NCBI GenBank assembly: GCA_002783405.1
Contig: PFGG01000025.1
Span: 1 to 56,736 of the forward strand
DNA from: a bacterium (Candidatus Blackallbacteria) CG13_big_fil_rev_8_21_14_2_50_49_14
GTDB taxonomy: Bacteria > Cyanobacteriota > Sericytochromatia > UBA7694
Reading direction: 5' to 3'
DNA: 56,736 nucleotides
Shown here: positions 27,479-36,342 of the stretch, in pieces
Position numbering within the stretch: the first letter of the stretch is position 1
Layout of the letters: the number at the start of each line of letters is the position of its first letter
The notes under the pieces: generated by a model
Seen by the model: the letters and a program-made list of their open reading frames with translations, nothing else
Database searches by the model: none
Told to the model about the DNA's origin: nothing
Position numbers and translations under genes: made by a program

Positions 27479-27676
27479 GGATGGGCTCCGTAAATTTAGT
27501 TTTTTTAATTTTAGCGTATTTCTGTACTCTGTTTGAGAGAAAATATGGATTGTATTTGCGGTTCGCACTTTTTTTGAATGTTTTTTAATATTTCAAGATC
27601 TGTTACTATCCAACTTATTCCTTGCCTTTTTGTTTAAATCAATCTTTGCAGATTCTAGAAAGTTTGAGTTGAAATC

Positions 27677-29341
27677 ATGAAACATGCTATTTTTGCCTTG
27701 GTTCTTGCTGGCAGTGTCTTGCTCTCTCCCCCTTCTGTCTGGGCGAACCCAGCGCAAGATCTGGTTTTAGAGGCTCTTCGCGGCAATTCTGCAGGGGTTG
27801 AAAAAGCGCTCTTGGTGGGGGCCGATCCCAATCAATTGATTCCCTATGGCACGACCCAGATCCGTATCCTCTCTTGGGCTTCCCGTTGGGGAAATCTGCA
27901 CTTGATGCAGCTTTTAATCGACAAGGGGGCCGATCCCAATGCGCGGGATCTTGCCGGTTATACGCCGATCAAATGGGCTGTTGCCTTTTCAGACCAGATC
28001 GAGGTTTTAGAATTCTTAGTGAAAAATGGGGCAGATATCAATCTTGCAGATGCAGAAGGCTATACGCCTTTGATGTCTGCGGCCATGGGGGGCAATCTGG
28101 AAATTGTCAAATTCTTAATTGAAAAAGGGGCTAAGCTTCAGGCCCAGACGGATGAAGGATACAATGCCCTGCTCTCTGCCGCCCGTTATGGACATATGGA
28201 AGTGCTCGAGTATTTTATTCACCAAGGCAGTGATCTGGCCTATCAGGATCGTCTGGGCAGAAGTGTTTTAACCGAAGCTATCTGGGGAAACCATCTCGAA
28301 GTTGTGAGCTACTATCTGCGCTTTGCAAAGGATCCCCAGGCTCGCTCCAAAGCTCTGAAATATGCGCAAACCTATCAAAATACAGAAATCCTTCAATTCC
28401 TTAACTCACAATCTGAAGCTGCCAGCCCCCAAAGCGCAAACGAAAATTTGCTGCAAGCTGTGAAAACTGGGAATATTCCGGCTCTTCAGGCTGCTTTGGC
28501 GCAGGGGGCCTCTCCCCATGCTCAGGACGCGACAGGCAAGTCAGCTCTGAATATGAGTATTCAAAGTGGAAAGATCGAGAGTGTTCAAGTACTGCTTGAG
28601 GCCGGTGCTGAATTAAACCCCAGGGATTCACGCGCGGTTTCTCCGCTGATGCTGGCCACAGCCATGGGGCAGACAGAGATTGTGAAAATACTTTTGGCAA
28701 AGGGAGCCGATCCGCAGGCCGTGAATCCTGCCGGTGCCAGCCTGATTGAAACGGCGGCCCTCTTGGGGCATGGGGAGATCTTCAAACTTTTCCTTCAATC
28801 TGAACCTCAGCCTAACTCAATTAAAGAAAAAGTTTTGTTCTTGGCCTGTGGCTGTCAGGATGGAAATCCAGAAATAGAAGAACCCGATGTGCTGCGCAAT
28901 CGCCTCGGTTTGACCACCTGGCTTTTGGAAACTTCAGCCTTTGAGTCTGCCAATTTGCAAGCGGCTTTGGTTTGCGCGGCCAGCCATGGCTATCTGCCAC
29001 TGACACAGCTTTTGCTTGACAAGGGGGCCGTTGCAAAAGGCCGGACTCCCCAAGGTGAACCTTTGCTTTTGACACTTTTGGGCAATGCTTATCTTGAAAA
29101 TTCACTTGAATTGATACAAGTTTTTCTAGAGCGGGGAGCGGATCCCAATGCCCAATCGGCCCAGGGAGAAACGGCTTTGATGCGGGCCGCTGAATGGGAA
29201 ACACCTGCAGTACTTAAGTATTTGCTTGAAAAAGGAGCCCAGCCCGATTTGAAAGATACGCAGGGGAAGACCGCGCTGGACTATGCCAAAAAGGCAAATA
29301 AACTTGAAAATATCAGGTTTTTAGCGCATTTGTGTAAGTAG
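27677..29341 (+). CDS. Exported ankyrin-repeat protein
   Basis: A 554-residue protein with a signal peptide ending near VWANP (about residue 24). It is almost entirely ankyrin repeats, about twelve, each with the LLxxGADPN-type turn (for example LIDKGADPNARDLAGYTPIK). A less regular stretch near 215-260 and another near 375-420 split the array into blocks. An exported ankyrin solenoid is a protein-binding scaffold; the partner is unknown. It is divergent from the TPR gene across a 198-base AT-rich region. No strong ribosome-binding site was seen before the ATG. Confidence 0.9.
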   Translation: MKHAIFALVLAGSVLLSPPSVWANPAQDLVLEALRGNSAGVEKALLVGADPNQLIPYGTTQIRILSWASRWGNLHLMQLLIDKGADPNARDLAGYTPIKWAVAFSDQIEVLEFLVKNGADINLADAEGYTPLMSAAMGGNLEIVKFLIEKGAKLQAQTDEGYNALLSAARYGHMEVLEYFIHQGSDLAYQDRLGRSVLTEAIWGNHLEVVSYYLRFAKDPQARSKALKYAQTYQNTEILQFLNSQSEAASPQSANENLLQAVKTGNIPALQAALAQGASPHAQDATGKSALNMSIQSGKIESVQVLLEAGAELNPRDSRAVSPLMLATAMGQTEIVKILLAKGADPQAVNPAGASLIETAALLGHGEIFKLFLQSEPQPNSIKEKVLFLACGCQDGNPEIEEPDVLRNRLGLTTWLLETSAFESANLQAALVCAASHGYLPLTQLLLDKGAVAKGRTPQGEPLLLTLLGNAYLENSLELIQVFLERGADPNAQSAQGETALMRAAEWETPAVLKYLLEKGAQPDLKDTQGKTALDYAKKANKLENIRFLAHLCK

Positions 29342-29348
29342 AAAGGGT

Positions 29349-30056
29349 TTAAAAGCTCAGGCGGGAGGTGATTTCAAGCCCTCCCAAGCGAAGTGTTTCT
29401 ACAAAAATTCCAAACCGAACACCAAAACGCTCCCCAAAACCTATATTCGGGTGCCAAAATACGCCATAACCCACCCCAATATTCCAGTTCCAAAAAGAAT
29501 GGGGAGATATAGGAGATATATTTGAGTTCTCCCTCCCAACAATGCTCCCAACTCCTAGATAGCCAGTAAAATAAAACTGCCAAAAACGGATGAAATCCAA
29601 ACTAAAACGGTATCCCAAACTTGCAAAGCCCTGTTGTTCAGAATTAAATAGGTATTCCCAGCTTGAATATGGATAATAGTATTTTTGCTCAATCGAAAGG
29701 GTTGAACCGTCAACAAAAACACTTTGAGAGAAAGAAGCTGGGTCCTGATTGAGATCAGCAAATGGCATCAGCATTTTTGAAAACTGGTATTCCAAACGCA
29801 CAAAGGGAAGGGCTGGAATTTTTGAATCTTTTAATGGAAAATACGCCCCCAACTCCACAGCCCAAGGCTGAATATCCAGCTTTTGCTGCCAGGTATTGAG
29901 CGCTTGAGAAGAGGCCTCCGAAACATTCTCTGCTGAAGCGAAGCTCTGTATCGTAGGAACTTCAGACTCTGAGGCAAATGGTTCGGCCTGGGCCGGAAGC
30001 CCCCCGCAAAAGGTCAGGCTTCCGGCAAAGAATGCACCGAGTAACTCTTTTCTCAT
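29349..30056 (-). CDS. Probable outer-membrane beta-barrel protein
   Basis: A 235-residue exported protein with a signal peptide (cleavage near AQAEP, about 25). The mature sequence alternates aromatic and polar residues (WAVELGAYFPL, FASLGYRFSLDF, FYFTGYLGVGS, WNIGVGYGVFW) and ends in ...ITSRLSF, a terminal aromatic as in outer-membrane barrels. No named family was recognised. It starts inside the stop of the von Willebrand gene (ATGA), so the two are coupled. It converges on the ankyrin gene seven bases away. Confidence 0.7.
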   Translation of the reverse strand: MRKELLGAFFAGSLTFCGGLPAQAEPFASESEVPTIQSFASAENVSEASSQALNTWQQKLDIQPWAVELGAYFPLKDSKIPALPFVRLEYQFSKMLMPFADLNQDPASFSQSVFVDGSTLSIEQKYYYPYSSWEYLFNSEQQGFASLGYRFSLDFIRFWQFYFTGYLGVGSIVGRENSNISPISPHSFWNWNIGVGYGVFWHPNIGFGERFGVRFGIFVETLRLGGLEITSRLSF

Positions 30057-31849
30057 GGTTTGAGGGGTTTGCCACCCAGCAGCTGCTGATAGAGAAACTC
30101 ACCCCAACTTTTCAGCTTTTGAGGATTTTTACTGGTTTCCTGCAAAGAGGCAATGGTTTGAACCTGGGGGGGTGTAAAGAGATTCTCGGCCTTTTGTGAA
30201 AGGCTGACAAACTCTGTGACTTTTTCATCGCCACTTAGGCTTTCGCTGGCTGTGCGCGCCAGTGCACTGACATCTTTGAGTTGTCCGTCCTGGGCAAAAA
30301 TACTGTGACGCAGAATTTCTGCAAATTCTGCCACAGACGTTGCCAGTTTAAAGGAGGCTGAGGCATCACTGAAGGCTTTCAATTCGCTTGTAGAAACAAG
30401 TCGGCTGGTTTCTTTGACCTGATCCTGGGCATCGACATCTTTATAACGGACGGTGACTTTCGCGATTTGGTTTTCACTCAGATTTTCCTGAAAACGCACT
30501 TCGTAGAGGGCGGTTACGCTGTGGCTGGAACCCACTTCACCGGCGTCAATTGCATCATTGCGAAAATCTTGATCGGCAATATCGCGGTTTTCATAGCCCA
30601 GCAAGCGGTATTGAGCGACCACATTGGGGTTGAAATCCACTTGAATTTTGACATCTTTGGCAATGGTCTGCAAAGTACCTGTCAGGTTTTGCACGAAAAT
30701 GCGTTGGGCTTCTTTTAAATTGTCAACATAGGCATAGATGCCATCGCCCTGGTTGGCGAGTTGTTCCATCAGGGTATCGTTAAAATTGCCCATGCCGAAG
30801 CCAATCGTAGAAAGTGCAATGCCTTTGTCTTTTTCGGTTTGAATCCGGGCCAGAATCGCCTCAGGTCCATTTGCGCCAACATTGGCGACCCCGTCAGAGC
30901 AGAGAATCACACGGTTGGAAGCCCCACTGATAAACGCTTTACTGGCCTCTTCAAAACCTTTGACCAAACCGGCTTCAGCATTGGTGGAACCTTCGGGTCG
31001 CAGGGTATTGATGGCATTTAAAATCGTGTCTTTTTGCGAGCCGGGCGTGGCCGTTAAAACGGTTCGCGCTTCGCTTCCATAGGCGACGATGGCGACACGG
31101 TCGTTGGGATTGAGTTGATTGACCAGCAGCGAAAGACTTTGGCGTACCAGATCAAGACGGTTTTGCAGATTCATCGAGCCCGATACGTCAATCACGAAGG
31201 TCAGGACAGCCTGTTTGCGGTTGCGGGCTAAAATCTCCTGGCCCTGAATGCCAATTTGCAGGAGTTTGCTATCCACTGCGCCAAAATATGCCGGGGCGAT
31301 TTCGGTTTGGATCGCAAATTTGCCACTGGCGGGTTGGGCATAATGGTAGTTGAAAAAATTCAGGTATTCTTCGGTGCGGACGGAAGCGGGGTCGGGCAGC
31401 TGATTTTGCTCTAAAAATTTACGCATCAGGGTATACGAGGCGGTATCTACATCTGCAGCAAAGGTGGAAAGGTGATCGGTGGCTGTTTCTACAAAGGGAT
31501 TGACACCGTAATTTTGAAAGAAATTATCCCGATAATTGTAGATATCCGCACTGGGCGTGGGGCTGGGGCTGGGGGTTCCACTGGGAAGAGCTGAAGGAGC
31601 TGAGCTAGGGGCCGCCGAGGGGGCTGCAGTCGGAGTTACCGTGGGTTCAGCGCTGGGGGCTGCCGTGGGTGCAGCGCTGGCGGTGGGGGCTGCAGAAGGA
31701 GCCGCACTGGCGGTGGGGGCTGCAGAAGGAGCCGCACTGGCGCTGGGCGTGGAGCTGGCACTGGGGCTGGGTGAGGGGGTGGCTGTGGGCGCTGGGCCAC
31801 AGGCGACGGGCAAGAGACAACTGAGAAGAATAAGTGCTTTCTTATGCAT
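30053..31849 (-). CDS. YfbK-like von Willebrand factor A lipoprotein
   Basis: A 598-residue surface or periplasmic lipoprotein. The lipobox PVAC puts Cys at 17. Residues 18-100 are a Pro/Ser/Ala/Thr linker with DNA-level repeats. Then follow the YfbK N-terminal domain (about 103-200, TFAADVDTASYTLMRKFL), a VWA domain with MIDAS DxSxS in VIDVSGSMNLQN (about 225-390) and a YfbK C-terminal domain. VWA domains bind metal-dependent protein partners; the partner is unknown. The next gene, a barrel protein, is coupled by ATGA overlap, which suggests an envelope complex. Confidence 0.9.
   Translation of the reverse strand: MHKKALILLSCLLPVACGPAPTATPSPSPSASSTPSASAAPSAAPTASAAPSAAPTASAAPTAAPSAEPTVTPTAAPSAAPSSAPSALPSGTPSPSPTPSADIYNYRDNFFQNYGVNPFVETATDHLSTFAADVDTASYTLMRKFLEQNQLPDPASVRTEEYLNFFNYHYAQPASGKFAIQTEIAPAYFGAVDSKLLQIGIQGQEILARNRKQAVLTFVIDVSGSMNLQNRLDLVRQSLSLLVNQLNPNDRVAIVAYGSEARTVLTATPGSQKDTILNAINTLRPEGSTNAEAGLVKGFEEASKAFISGASNRVILCSDGVANVGANGPEAILARIQTEKDKGIALSTIGFGMGNFNDTLMEQLANQGDGIYAYVDNLKEAQRIFVQNLTGTLQTIAKDVKIQVDFNPNVVAQYRLLGYENRDIADQDFRNDAIDAGEVGSSHSVTALYEVRFQENLSENQIAKVTVRYKDVDAQDQVKETSRLVSTSELKAFSDASASFKLATSVAEFAEILRHSIFAQDGQLKDVSALARTASESLSGDEKVTEFVSLSQKAENLFTPPQVQTIASLQETSKNPQKLKSWGEFLYQQLLGGKPLKP
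31681..31740. repeat. 30-base perfect tandem repeat in the lipoprotein linker
   Basis: Two identical 30-base units (31681-31710, 31711-31740) encode ten-residue Pro/Ser/Ala/Thr repeats in the linker of the VWA lipoprotein. Partial copies flank them. Copy number could vary without breaking the frame. Confidence 0.9.
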
Positions 31850-31966
31850 GGCGGGAGTCCTTTTCGTTCGGTATTCTAGCTTTCCAAGCTTAAGTATAGA
31901 ACGAAGGCCTGTCCATGTAAAGATAAATATTTACAATTTAGTAAAAATATGAGGCTTCGCCAGTCC

Positions 31967-32878
31967 CTAAGCCAGGAGCAGGTGCATGGCTGGGCTAATG
32001 GGCCCCGGCAGGGGCTGATTGGTGAGAAATTCAATCGCTGGGGAGATGATTTGTTCTGCCCGCAGAATGCGGTTATGGCCCAAGCCTTTGCTGCTGATCA
32101 GTTCGGCATTCGGCCAGGCTTGAGAGAGTCGTTCGCCACTGCCCCAATTGACTTCGCGGTCGTCGAGATCATGAAAGATCAGGGCTTTTTCGGTGCGTCT
32201 TGATGCCATTTCAGGCAGAGAGAATTCCTCAAGGCGAATGCCCAAGCGGTTTTCAATTTTTGAGATCAAAGCGCTTTGAACCTGAGGCTTGAGACCCATC
32301 CGGTTTCCAAACAGGCGAATCATGCGGGGAGTATCGGCAGGTGGTGCCAGTAAAATCGCTTTTTCGGCTTGTAGCCCCTGATCCAAGCCTGCCAGGACAG
32401 CTGCTGCGCCTAAGGAGTGGCCCACTACAGCAGCCCAGGGGCCGGTCTGTTTCTGCACCTCGCGCAAAGCCCAGGTGAGTTCTGGCAGAGAGGAGCGTTC
32501 GCCTGGGCTTTCGCCGTGGCTGGGTGCGTCATAGGTGATCACTGAAAAACCTGCTTTCAGCAAGGGGGCTATCCAGGCGTGGTATTGTCCTCCACGACCC
32601 GCCCAACCATGTACCAATCCAATCAGCTTTTCAGTCTGGCCCCATCGCCAGGCCTGAATCGGTCCCTGCGGTGTGTGTACTGTAAAAGCCTGGCCCGTTT
32701 GCAAAACTTTGTTTTCAGGATAGGGTCTCGGGTAACGCGGGGGGCTTGAAAATAGCTTCTCGGCATGGCTGGCGGCCAGTTCAGGAGAGATCAGGGCTTG
32801 AAGGCTGAGACGGGATTTTTCGGCAAGAACCCGCGCTATAAAAGCGAACGTTCGTGCTTTTTTGGTGAATGTTTTCAT
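31967..32878 (-). CDS. Alpha/beta hydrolase
   Basis: A 303-residue hydrolase. The oxyanion HGWAGRGGQ segment is near 90, the nucleophile Ser155 is in VGHSLGAAA, an acid is offered by the FHDLDDREV segment and the base by His in GLGHNRIL near 267. Fold and motifs fit esterases or lipases with small substrates. A basic N-terminal helix (about 1-30) has no clear cleavage site. It lies 21 bases after a TetR gene, so it is probably the regulated enzyme. An operator-like palindrome sits inside its first codons. Confidence 0.85.
   Translation of the reverse strand: MKTFTKKARTFAFIARVLAEKSRLSLQALISPELAASHAEKLFSSPPRYPRPYPENKVLQTGQAFTVHTPQGPIQAWRWGQTEKLIGLVHGWAGRGGQYHAWIAPLLKAGFSVITYDAPSHGESPGERSSLPELTWALREVQKQTGPWAAVVGHSLGAAAVLAGLDQGLQAEKAILLAPPADTPRMIRLFGNRMGLKPQVQSALISKIENRLGIRLEEFSLPEMASRRTEKALIFHDLDDREVNWGSGERLSQAWPNAELISSKGLGHNRILRAEQIISPAIEFLTNQPLPGPISPAMHLLLA
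32843..32856. promoter_or_regulatory. Operator-like palindrome inside the hydrolase gene
   Basis: AGCGAACGTTCGTG contains the perfect palindrome CGAACGTTCG. It matches the site upstream of the TetR gene (33507-33520) at 10 of the 11 positions from CGA to CGT. It is 22-35 bases inside the hydrolase coding region, a possible second TetR site. Confidence 0.5.
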
Positions 32879-32899
32879 CGCTCAAATACTCCTCTTTGT

Positions 32900-33493
32900 T
32901 TAAATCTGAATTCGCTCTAAAAAGGCATAAAACAAATGACGGGCACGTTTCAGGGCTTCTGGCTGGCCCATCAGGCGAACATAAAAATGGGCAGAAAGCA
33001 AAATTCCATAAAGCTCTTGTACCGCTTCTGCAGGATTGAGAGCGGCTTGAAACTGACCTGAAATTTGCCCCAGTTCCAGGGTGCGTTCCAGGGTTTCGAT
33101 CCAACGGGCTTGAATTTTGACCAGCTCATCTCGCACGGGGCCAGGTTGATCATCCAATTCAATCGCAGCAGCCACAAACAGACAACCACTGCGGGTTTGG
33201 GGTTCAGACAGGCCCCATTCCAGCCAATTTTCAAACAGAGCCTGTAAACGGGGTTTGCCCCGCTCGCGCTTTAAAGCCGGCTTGACCACAGAATCTGTAA
33301 AGCGTTCAGATGCGGCTTGCAAGACTTGAATCTGAAGTTCTTCTTTGGAACCAAAATGGGCAAATAAACCGCTTTTTGACATTTGCAATTCACCTGCTAG
33401 CTGGCCAATGCTGAGACCGTCCAGGCCAACACGGGTAGCCAGGGAGCTGGCTTTTTCAAGAATATTGTTTCGTGTAAGATTTCCTTTTCGCAT
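32900..33493 (-). CDS. TetR family repressor
   Basis: A 197-residue transcription factor. The N-terminal helix-turn-helix (about 10-55) includes LSIGQLAGELQMSKSGLFAHFGSKEELQ, a classical TetR signature. The C-terminal helical domain (about 70-197) would bind ligand and dimerise, with TetR_C-like GCLFVAAAIELDD. The ATG at 33493 is preferred over 33529, which would overlap the palindromic operator. It precedes the hydrolase on the same strand and very likely represses itself and that gene. The ligand is unknown. Confidence 0.9.
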   Translation of the reverse strand: MRKGNLTRNNILEKASSLATRVGLDGLSIGQLAGELQMSKSGLFAHFGSKEELQIQVLQAASERFTDSVVKPALKRERGKPRLQALFENWLEWGLSEPQTRSGCLFVAAAIELDDQPGPVRDELVKIQARWIETLERTLELGQISGQFQAALNPAEAVQELYGILLSAHFYVRLMGQPEALKRARHLFYAFLERIQI

Positions 33494-33506
33494 AGATTTA
33501 TTATAG

Positions 33507-33520
33507 AACGACCGTTCGTT
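33507..33520. promoter_or_regulatory. TetR operator upstream of the repressor gene
   Basis: AACGA (33507-33511) and TCGTT (33516-33520) form an inverted repeat around CCGT. It begins 14 bases upstream of the start codon at 33493, the usual place for autorepression. A near-identical site lies in the hydrolase gene. Confidence 0.65.
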
Positions 33521-33721
33521 TTTCTGCAAGCTTTGAAGTTTAGTTTTTGTCTTAATGCGAAATTTTCGCCTTTGAGATTGCGTTTTTAATCTTGCTGGGA
33601 GCGTGTTTTAACCAGGATGGAGCGTATGACAAAGTGAAGCTTTTCAGGGACTTTCCCTGTTTCAGTGGTGAGTGGGAATCTCAGGGTGCTATGATAGTCA
33701 AAAAAACGCAGCTATTTGAAA

Positions 33722-34159
33722 ATGGATTTAATCATCAGCGATACCCTGACGATTCCTGATTCTGAAATCGAGTTCAGTTTTGCCCGCAGTGGCGGGCCAG
33801 GAGGTCAAAATGTGAATAAAGTCGCGAGCAAGGTCATTTTACGTTTTGACCTGATAAACTCCCGTGTTCTGAATGATGAGGAGCGTTGGTTGATTCGGCA
33901 GAAATTAGCCAGTCGCATTACCCATGAGGGGGTTTTGCATCTCAGCGCACAAAGTTTACGCTCGCAATTGGCCAATCGCAAAGCCGTGATTCAGCAATTG
34001 ATTCAGCTTTTGCAGGAAGCCCTTGAAATTCCACCTGAACGGATACCTACCCGACCCACACGGGCCTCGCAAAGAAGGCGGGTTGTGGGTAAAAAACTGA
34101 GGGGTGGGCTCAAAAAACAGCGAACTGAACAGGACTGGGAAAGCGAGTCTGGCTATTAG
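33722..34159 (+). CDS. arfB: Alternative ribosome-rescue factor ArfB
   Basis: A 145-residue peptidyl-tRNA hydrolase that frees stalled ribosomes. The catalytic GGQ motif is at 27-29 in ARSGGPGGQNVNKV. The C-terminal tail (about 105-145) is strongly basic (QRRRVVGKKLRGGLKKQ), as needed to enter the empty mRNA channel. The length matches ArfB and is far short of RF1/RF2. The ATG at 33722 is preferred to the TTG two codons earlier. A TATGAT -10-like sequence lies about 30 bases upstream. It complements RqcH, another rescue factor at 43432. Confidence 0.93.
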   Translation: MDLIISDTLTIPDSEIEFSFARSGGPGGQNVNKVASKVILRFDLINSRVLNDEERWLIRQKLASRITHEGVLHLSAQSLRSQLANRKAVIQQLIQLLQEALEIPPERIPTRPTRASQRRRVVGKKLRGGLKKQRTEQDWESESGY

Positions 34160-34184
34160 TCCTGTTCAGAATGCCTATGGGCAA

Positions 34185-34811
34185 TTAGAGCCCCGGTACC
34201 AGGGCTTTGTTCTGCACTTTGTCTGAACTCAGATTAAAGTGCAATTCAAGATAATCAGGTGCTTTGGCAATGATTCCACCTGGGCCTACTTCGGGGGGCT
34301 GAATGCCAAATGCCGTAAACTTGGTCAAAATACGGCCATAGGCTTCAATCTTGGCGCCCCGTTTCAAAAGTGTGAACTGCGAAGAAACGGGAAAGGGTTT
34401 GTTTCCAATCGTCAGTTTCCCGCGAATCGAGCCATTTCCTCGTTGAAGCATCGATTTCCAGTCTTCAGCGCTCAGCGCCTGGCTGCGAAAGACCATGACA
34501 GGTTGTTGAGCTGCTTTCAGAAGTTTGGCGACCTCTTTGTCGCGATCCCGCTCTTTGCTGTCAAAAGCCGAAATGGGGATCAGTACTTCAGCTGCCAGTT
34601 TCTCTCCTTCTTTCACCGCTTTTACGCTTATGCCACAGTTAATTCCCACGACATTCTGGTTTGAGACCATTGCGAGGGTTTTGTGGGTGCGGTAGGCGAC
34701 ACAATTTGAGCCGGGCTGAAGAATAGGTTGTTGCGCCTGAACCTGCGTCAAAGCGGGACTAAAACCACCAAACATCAGGGCACAGGCCAAAATGAGAGGG
34801 TTTATTTTCAT
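34185..34811 (-). CDS. YceI-family periplasmic protein
   Basis: A 208-residue exported protein with a signal peptide (about 1-27). The mature part fits the YceI lipocalin-like fold that binds isoprenoid-type lipids: an FKIP-like CGISVKAVKEGEKL pattern, the SAFDSKERDRDKEVAKLL segment and later strands ending in YLELHFNLS. Its ATG overlaps the cytochrome stop in ATGA, so they form a two-gene operon. YceI proteins often stand beside cytochromes. The ligand is not deducible. Confidence 0.8.
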   Translation of the reverse strand: MKINPLILACALMFGGFSPALTQVQAQQPILQPGSNCVAYRTHKTLAMVSNQNVVGINCGISVKAVKEGEKLAAEVLIPISAFDSKERDRDKEVAKLLKAAQQPVMVFRSQALSAEDWKSMLQRGNGSIRGKLTIGNKPFPVSSQFTLLKRGAKIEAYGRILTKFTAFGIQPPEVGPGGIIAKAPDYLELHFNLSSDKVQNKALVPGL

Positions 34812-35188
34812 TGCAGACTGGCTCCTGCTGCAATCCACTGTCCAAGCAGATCGCGCTCATCCTGGGTCATGCCCGTGGAATTGCCTTCGGGCATTGAGCG
34901 AGAACTGACGGTGGTACGGCGAATTTGATTGGCATAGGCTTTGATGCTCTCTGGTGAAGACAAGTTTATCCCTGCTTCGGTGCGTCCGCCTCCATGGCAG
35001 GTAACGCAGCGGTTTTCAACGATGCTCTGAATTTTTGCAAAGGCGACGGTTGTGCCTGTGGTGGTTCCACTGCCACTTCCTGTCTCTGTACTGGGTGTAC
35101 TGGGGGTGCCTATTTGGGAACTTGAGCAGGCAAACAGCATAGAACTGGTAAGTATTGCAGCGAAACTAAGTAAAATGGATTTTTTCAT
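34808..35188 (-). CDS. Lipoprotein cytochrome c
   Basis: A 126-residue small c-type cytochrome. The signal ends in lipobox LFAC (Cys21), followed by a Ser/Thr/Gly linker (about 22-48). The haem motif CVTCH is at 61-65, and the distal Met is probably in the SMPEGNSTGM segment. The single-haem domain resembles the planctomycete-type or cytochrome c551-like electron carriers. It is the first gene of a pair with YceI. A periplasmic electron-transfer role is inferred; its partner is not in the window. Confidence 0.9.
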   Translation of the reverse strand: MKKSILLSFAAILTSSMLFACSSSQIGTPSTPSTETGSGSGTTTGTTVAFAKIQSIVENRCVTCHGGGRTEAGINLSSPESIKAYANQIRRTTVSSRSMPEGNSTGMTQDERDLLGQWIAAGASLQ

Positions 35189-35311
35189 GTACAGAACTCC
35201 TTAAAATTTGCGGGAAAGGATCAGGGGATTGAGATAGGTTTTTCCTGACCCTATTAACTTAACATGTCATAAAATCAGAAAAGCATAAAAATTTGAACTG
35301 GGTCTGCGTTC

Positions 35312-35339
35312 TTGAATTTAGCTTGCCCTGGGTTATAAT
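35312..35339 (+). promoter_or_regulatory. Promoter of the acidic barrel-protein gene
   Basis: TTGAAT (35312-35317), a 16-base spacer and a perfect TATAAT (35334-35339). The expected leader is about 26 bases, with GGAG shortly before the ATG at 35372. Confidence 0.7.
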
Positions 35340-35371
35340 TACTGAAATTTCAAATTGCGGAGAACTACGTC

Positions 35372-36340
35372 ATGCAACGTCTTGTACTTTTTTCTGTTTT
35401 AATGGGTCTTATTCTGAATCTATCTGCACCTGTGCAGGCAGAAACTGCTCAATCTGCTGAGCAAACTTCACTGAAACCTGTCAGTGAGGCGGCCGCCCAG
35501 GTGGATCTTGAGGGCGATAATGGTGCCGATTTAGAGAATGAGGATGACGAAGATGAGGATGACGAAGATGAGGATGACGACGACGAAGATTCTCATGAAG
35601 AGCATCATCATGGGCATTCCAAACCCACCAAACGTGGCTTTTATGAGGGCACACCGAATCTTTTTTCTCCAGTGGCCGTCAATGCTGATTCACTGCATTT
35701 GATTTATTCCCATAATTTTTTCAGTGCAAGTTTTCCGCGCAGCAGCAATCCAGCTTTTTGGCTGAAATACAGCCCGCTCGATCGGCTTCAGATCGATGGT
35801 TTGGTGGCACTGCGTGAAACGCCAGCCGAAGGGGAACTGGGTCTGGCGTATCAGATCTTCAGCGAGAAAAGTGGAGATTGGCTGAACCTGATGCCCCGCG
35901 TGGCCTACAATACCCGCGGCAATCTCTTTGGGGTTGAACTGGCCGCCAATAAGTTTTTGGTGGATGATATCTGGCAGGTGGGGCTCGATGCCCGCTATTT
36001 AAGCACTGCAAAATCTGACAGCTTTGATCGGTCGCTTGCTGCCGTCGGTTTTAATACCATGGTGCGGGTTTGGAAAGACTGGCACCTGTTTGGAGATGTG
36101 GTGGTTCCGATTGATTCCGAAATTCTTCAGAAACGCAGTGTGCTCTGGTCAACGGGGATTAAAAAAGTCTTGGGCGGTACACCGCATGTCTTGACACTTT
36201 ATGCAGGCAATACCCAAGAGCAATCTCTCAGTGGACGCACGATTTCATCGAGCAATCTGCTCAGTGATGTGTTCCGTGTGGGGTTTGTTTTCAGCATCGA
36301 TATCGAGCATTTAAGCGAATTGCCTGCGCGTCTGTTCTAA
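35372..36340 (+). CDS. Acidic/His-rich exported beta-barrel protein
   Basis: A 322-residue exported protein with a signal peptide (about 1-23). Residues 55-85 are an Asp/Glu tract followed by a His-rich patch (EEHHHGHSK), a likely metal-binding linker. The rest is beta-rich (LHLIYSHNFF, FWLKYSPLDRLQIDGLV, LNLMPRVAYNTRG) like outer-membrane or DUF5777-type barrels, which in other bacteria occur near YceI and cytochromes. That resemblance is from memory and weak. It is divergent from the cytochrome and YceI pair. Confidence 0.65.
   Translation: MQRLVLFSVLMGLILNLSAPVQAETAQSAEQTSLKPVSEAAAQVDLEGDNGADLENEDDEDEDDEDEDDDDEDSHEEHHHGHSKPTKRGFYEGTPNLFSPVAVNADSLHLIYSHNFFSASFPRSSNPAFWLKYSPLDRLQIDGLVALRETPAEGELGLAYQIFSEKSGDWLNLMPRVAYNTRGNLFGVELAANKFLVDDIWQVGLDARYLSTAKSDSFDRSLAAVGFNTMVRVWKDWHLFGDVVVPIDSEILQKRSVLWSTGIKKVLGGTPHVLTLYAGNTQEQSLSGRTISSSNLLSDVFRVGFVFSIDIEHLSELPARLF
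35537..35581. repeat. 15-base tandem repeat coding the acidic tract
   Basis: Three units of the form GATGAGGATGACGAA (first and last with one change each) run from 35537 to 35581. They encode the Asp/Glu stretch of the barrel protein; copy-number change would keep frame. Confidence 0.85.
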
Positions 36341-36342
36341 GG

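Noticed and set aside
31557-31952. Gly/Ala/Glu-rich forward frame opposite the VWA lipoprotein linker
   Set aside because: It is the complement of the Pro/Ser/Ala repeat linker; low complexity only.
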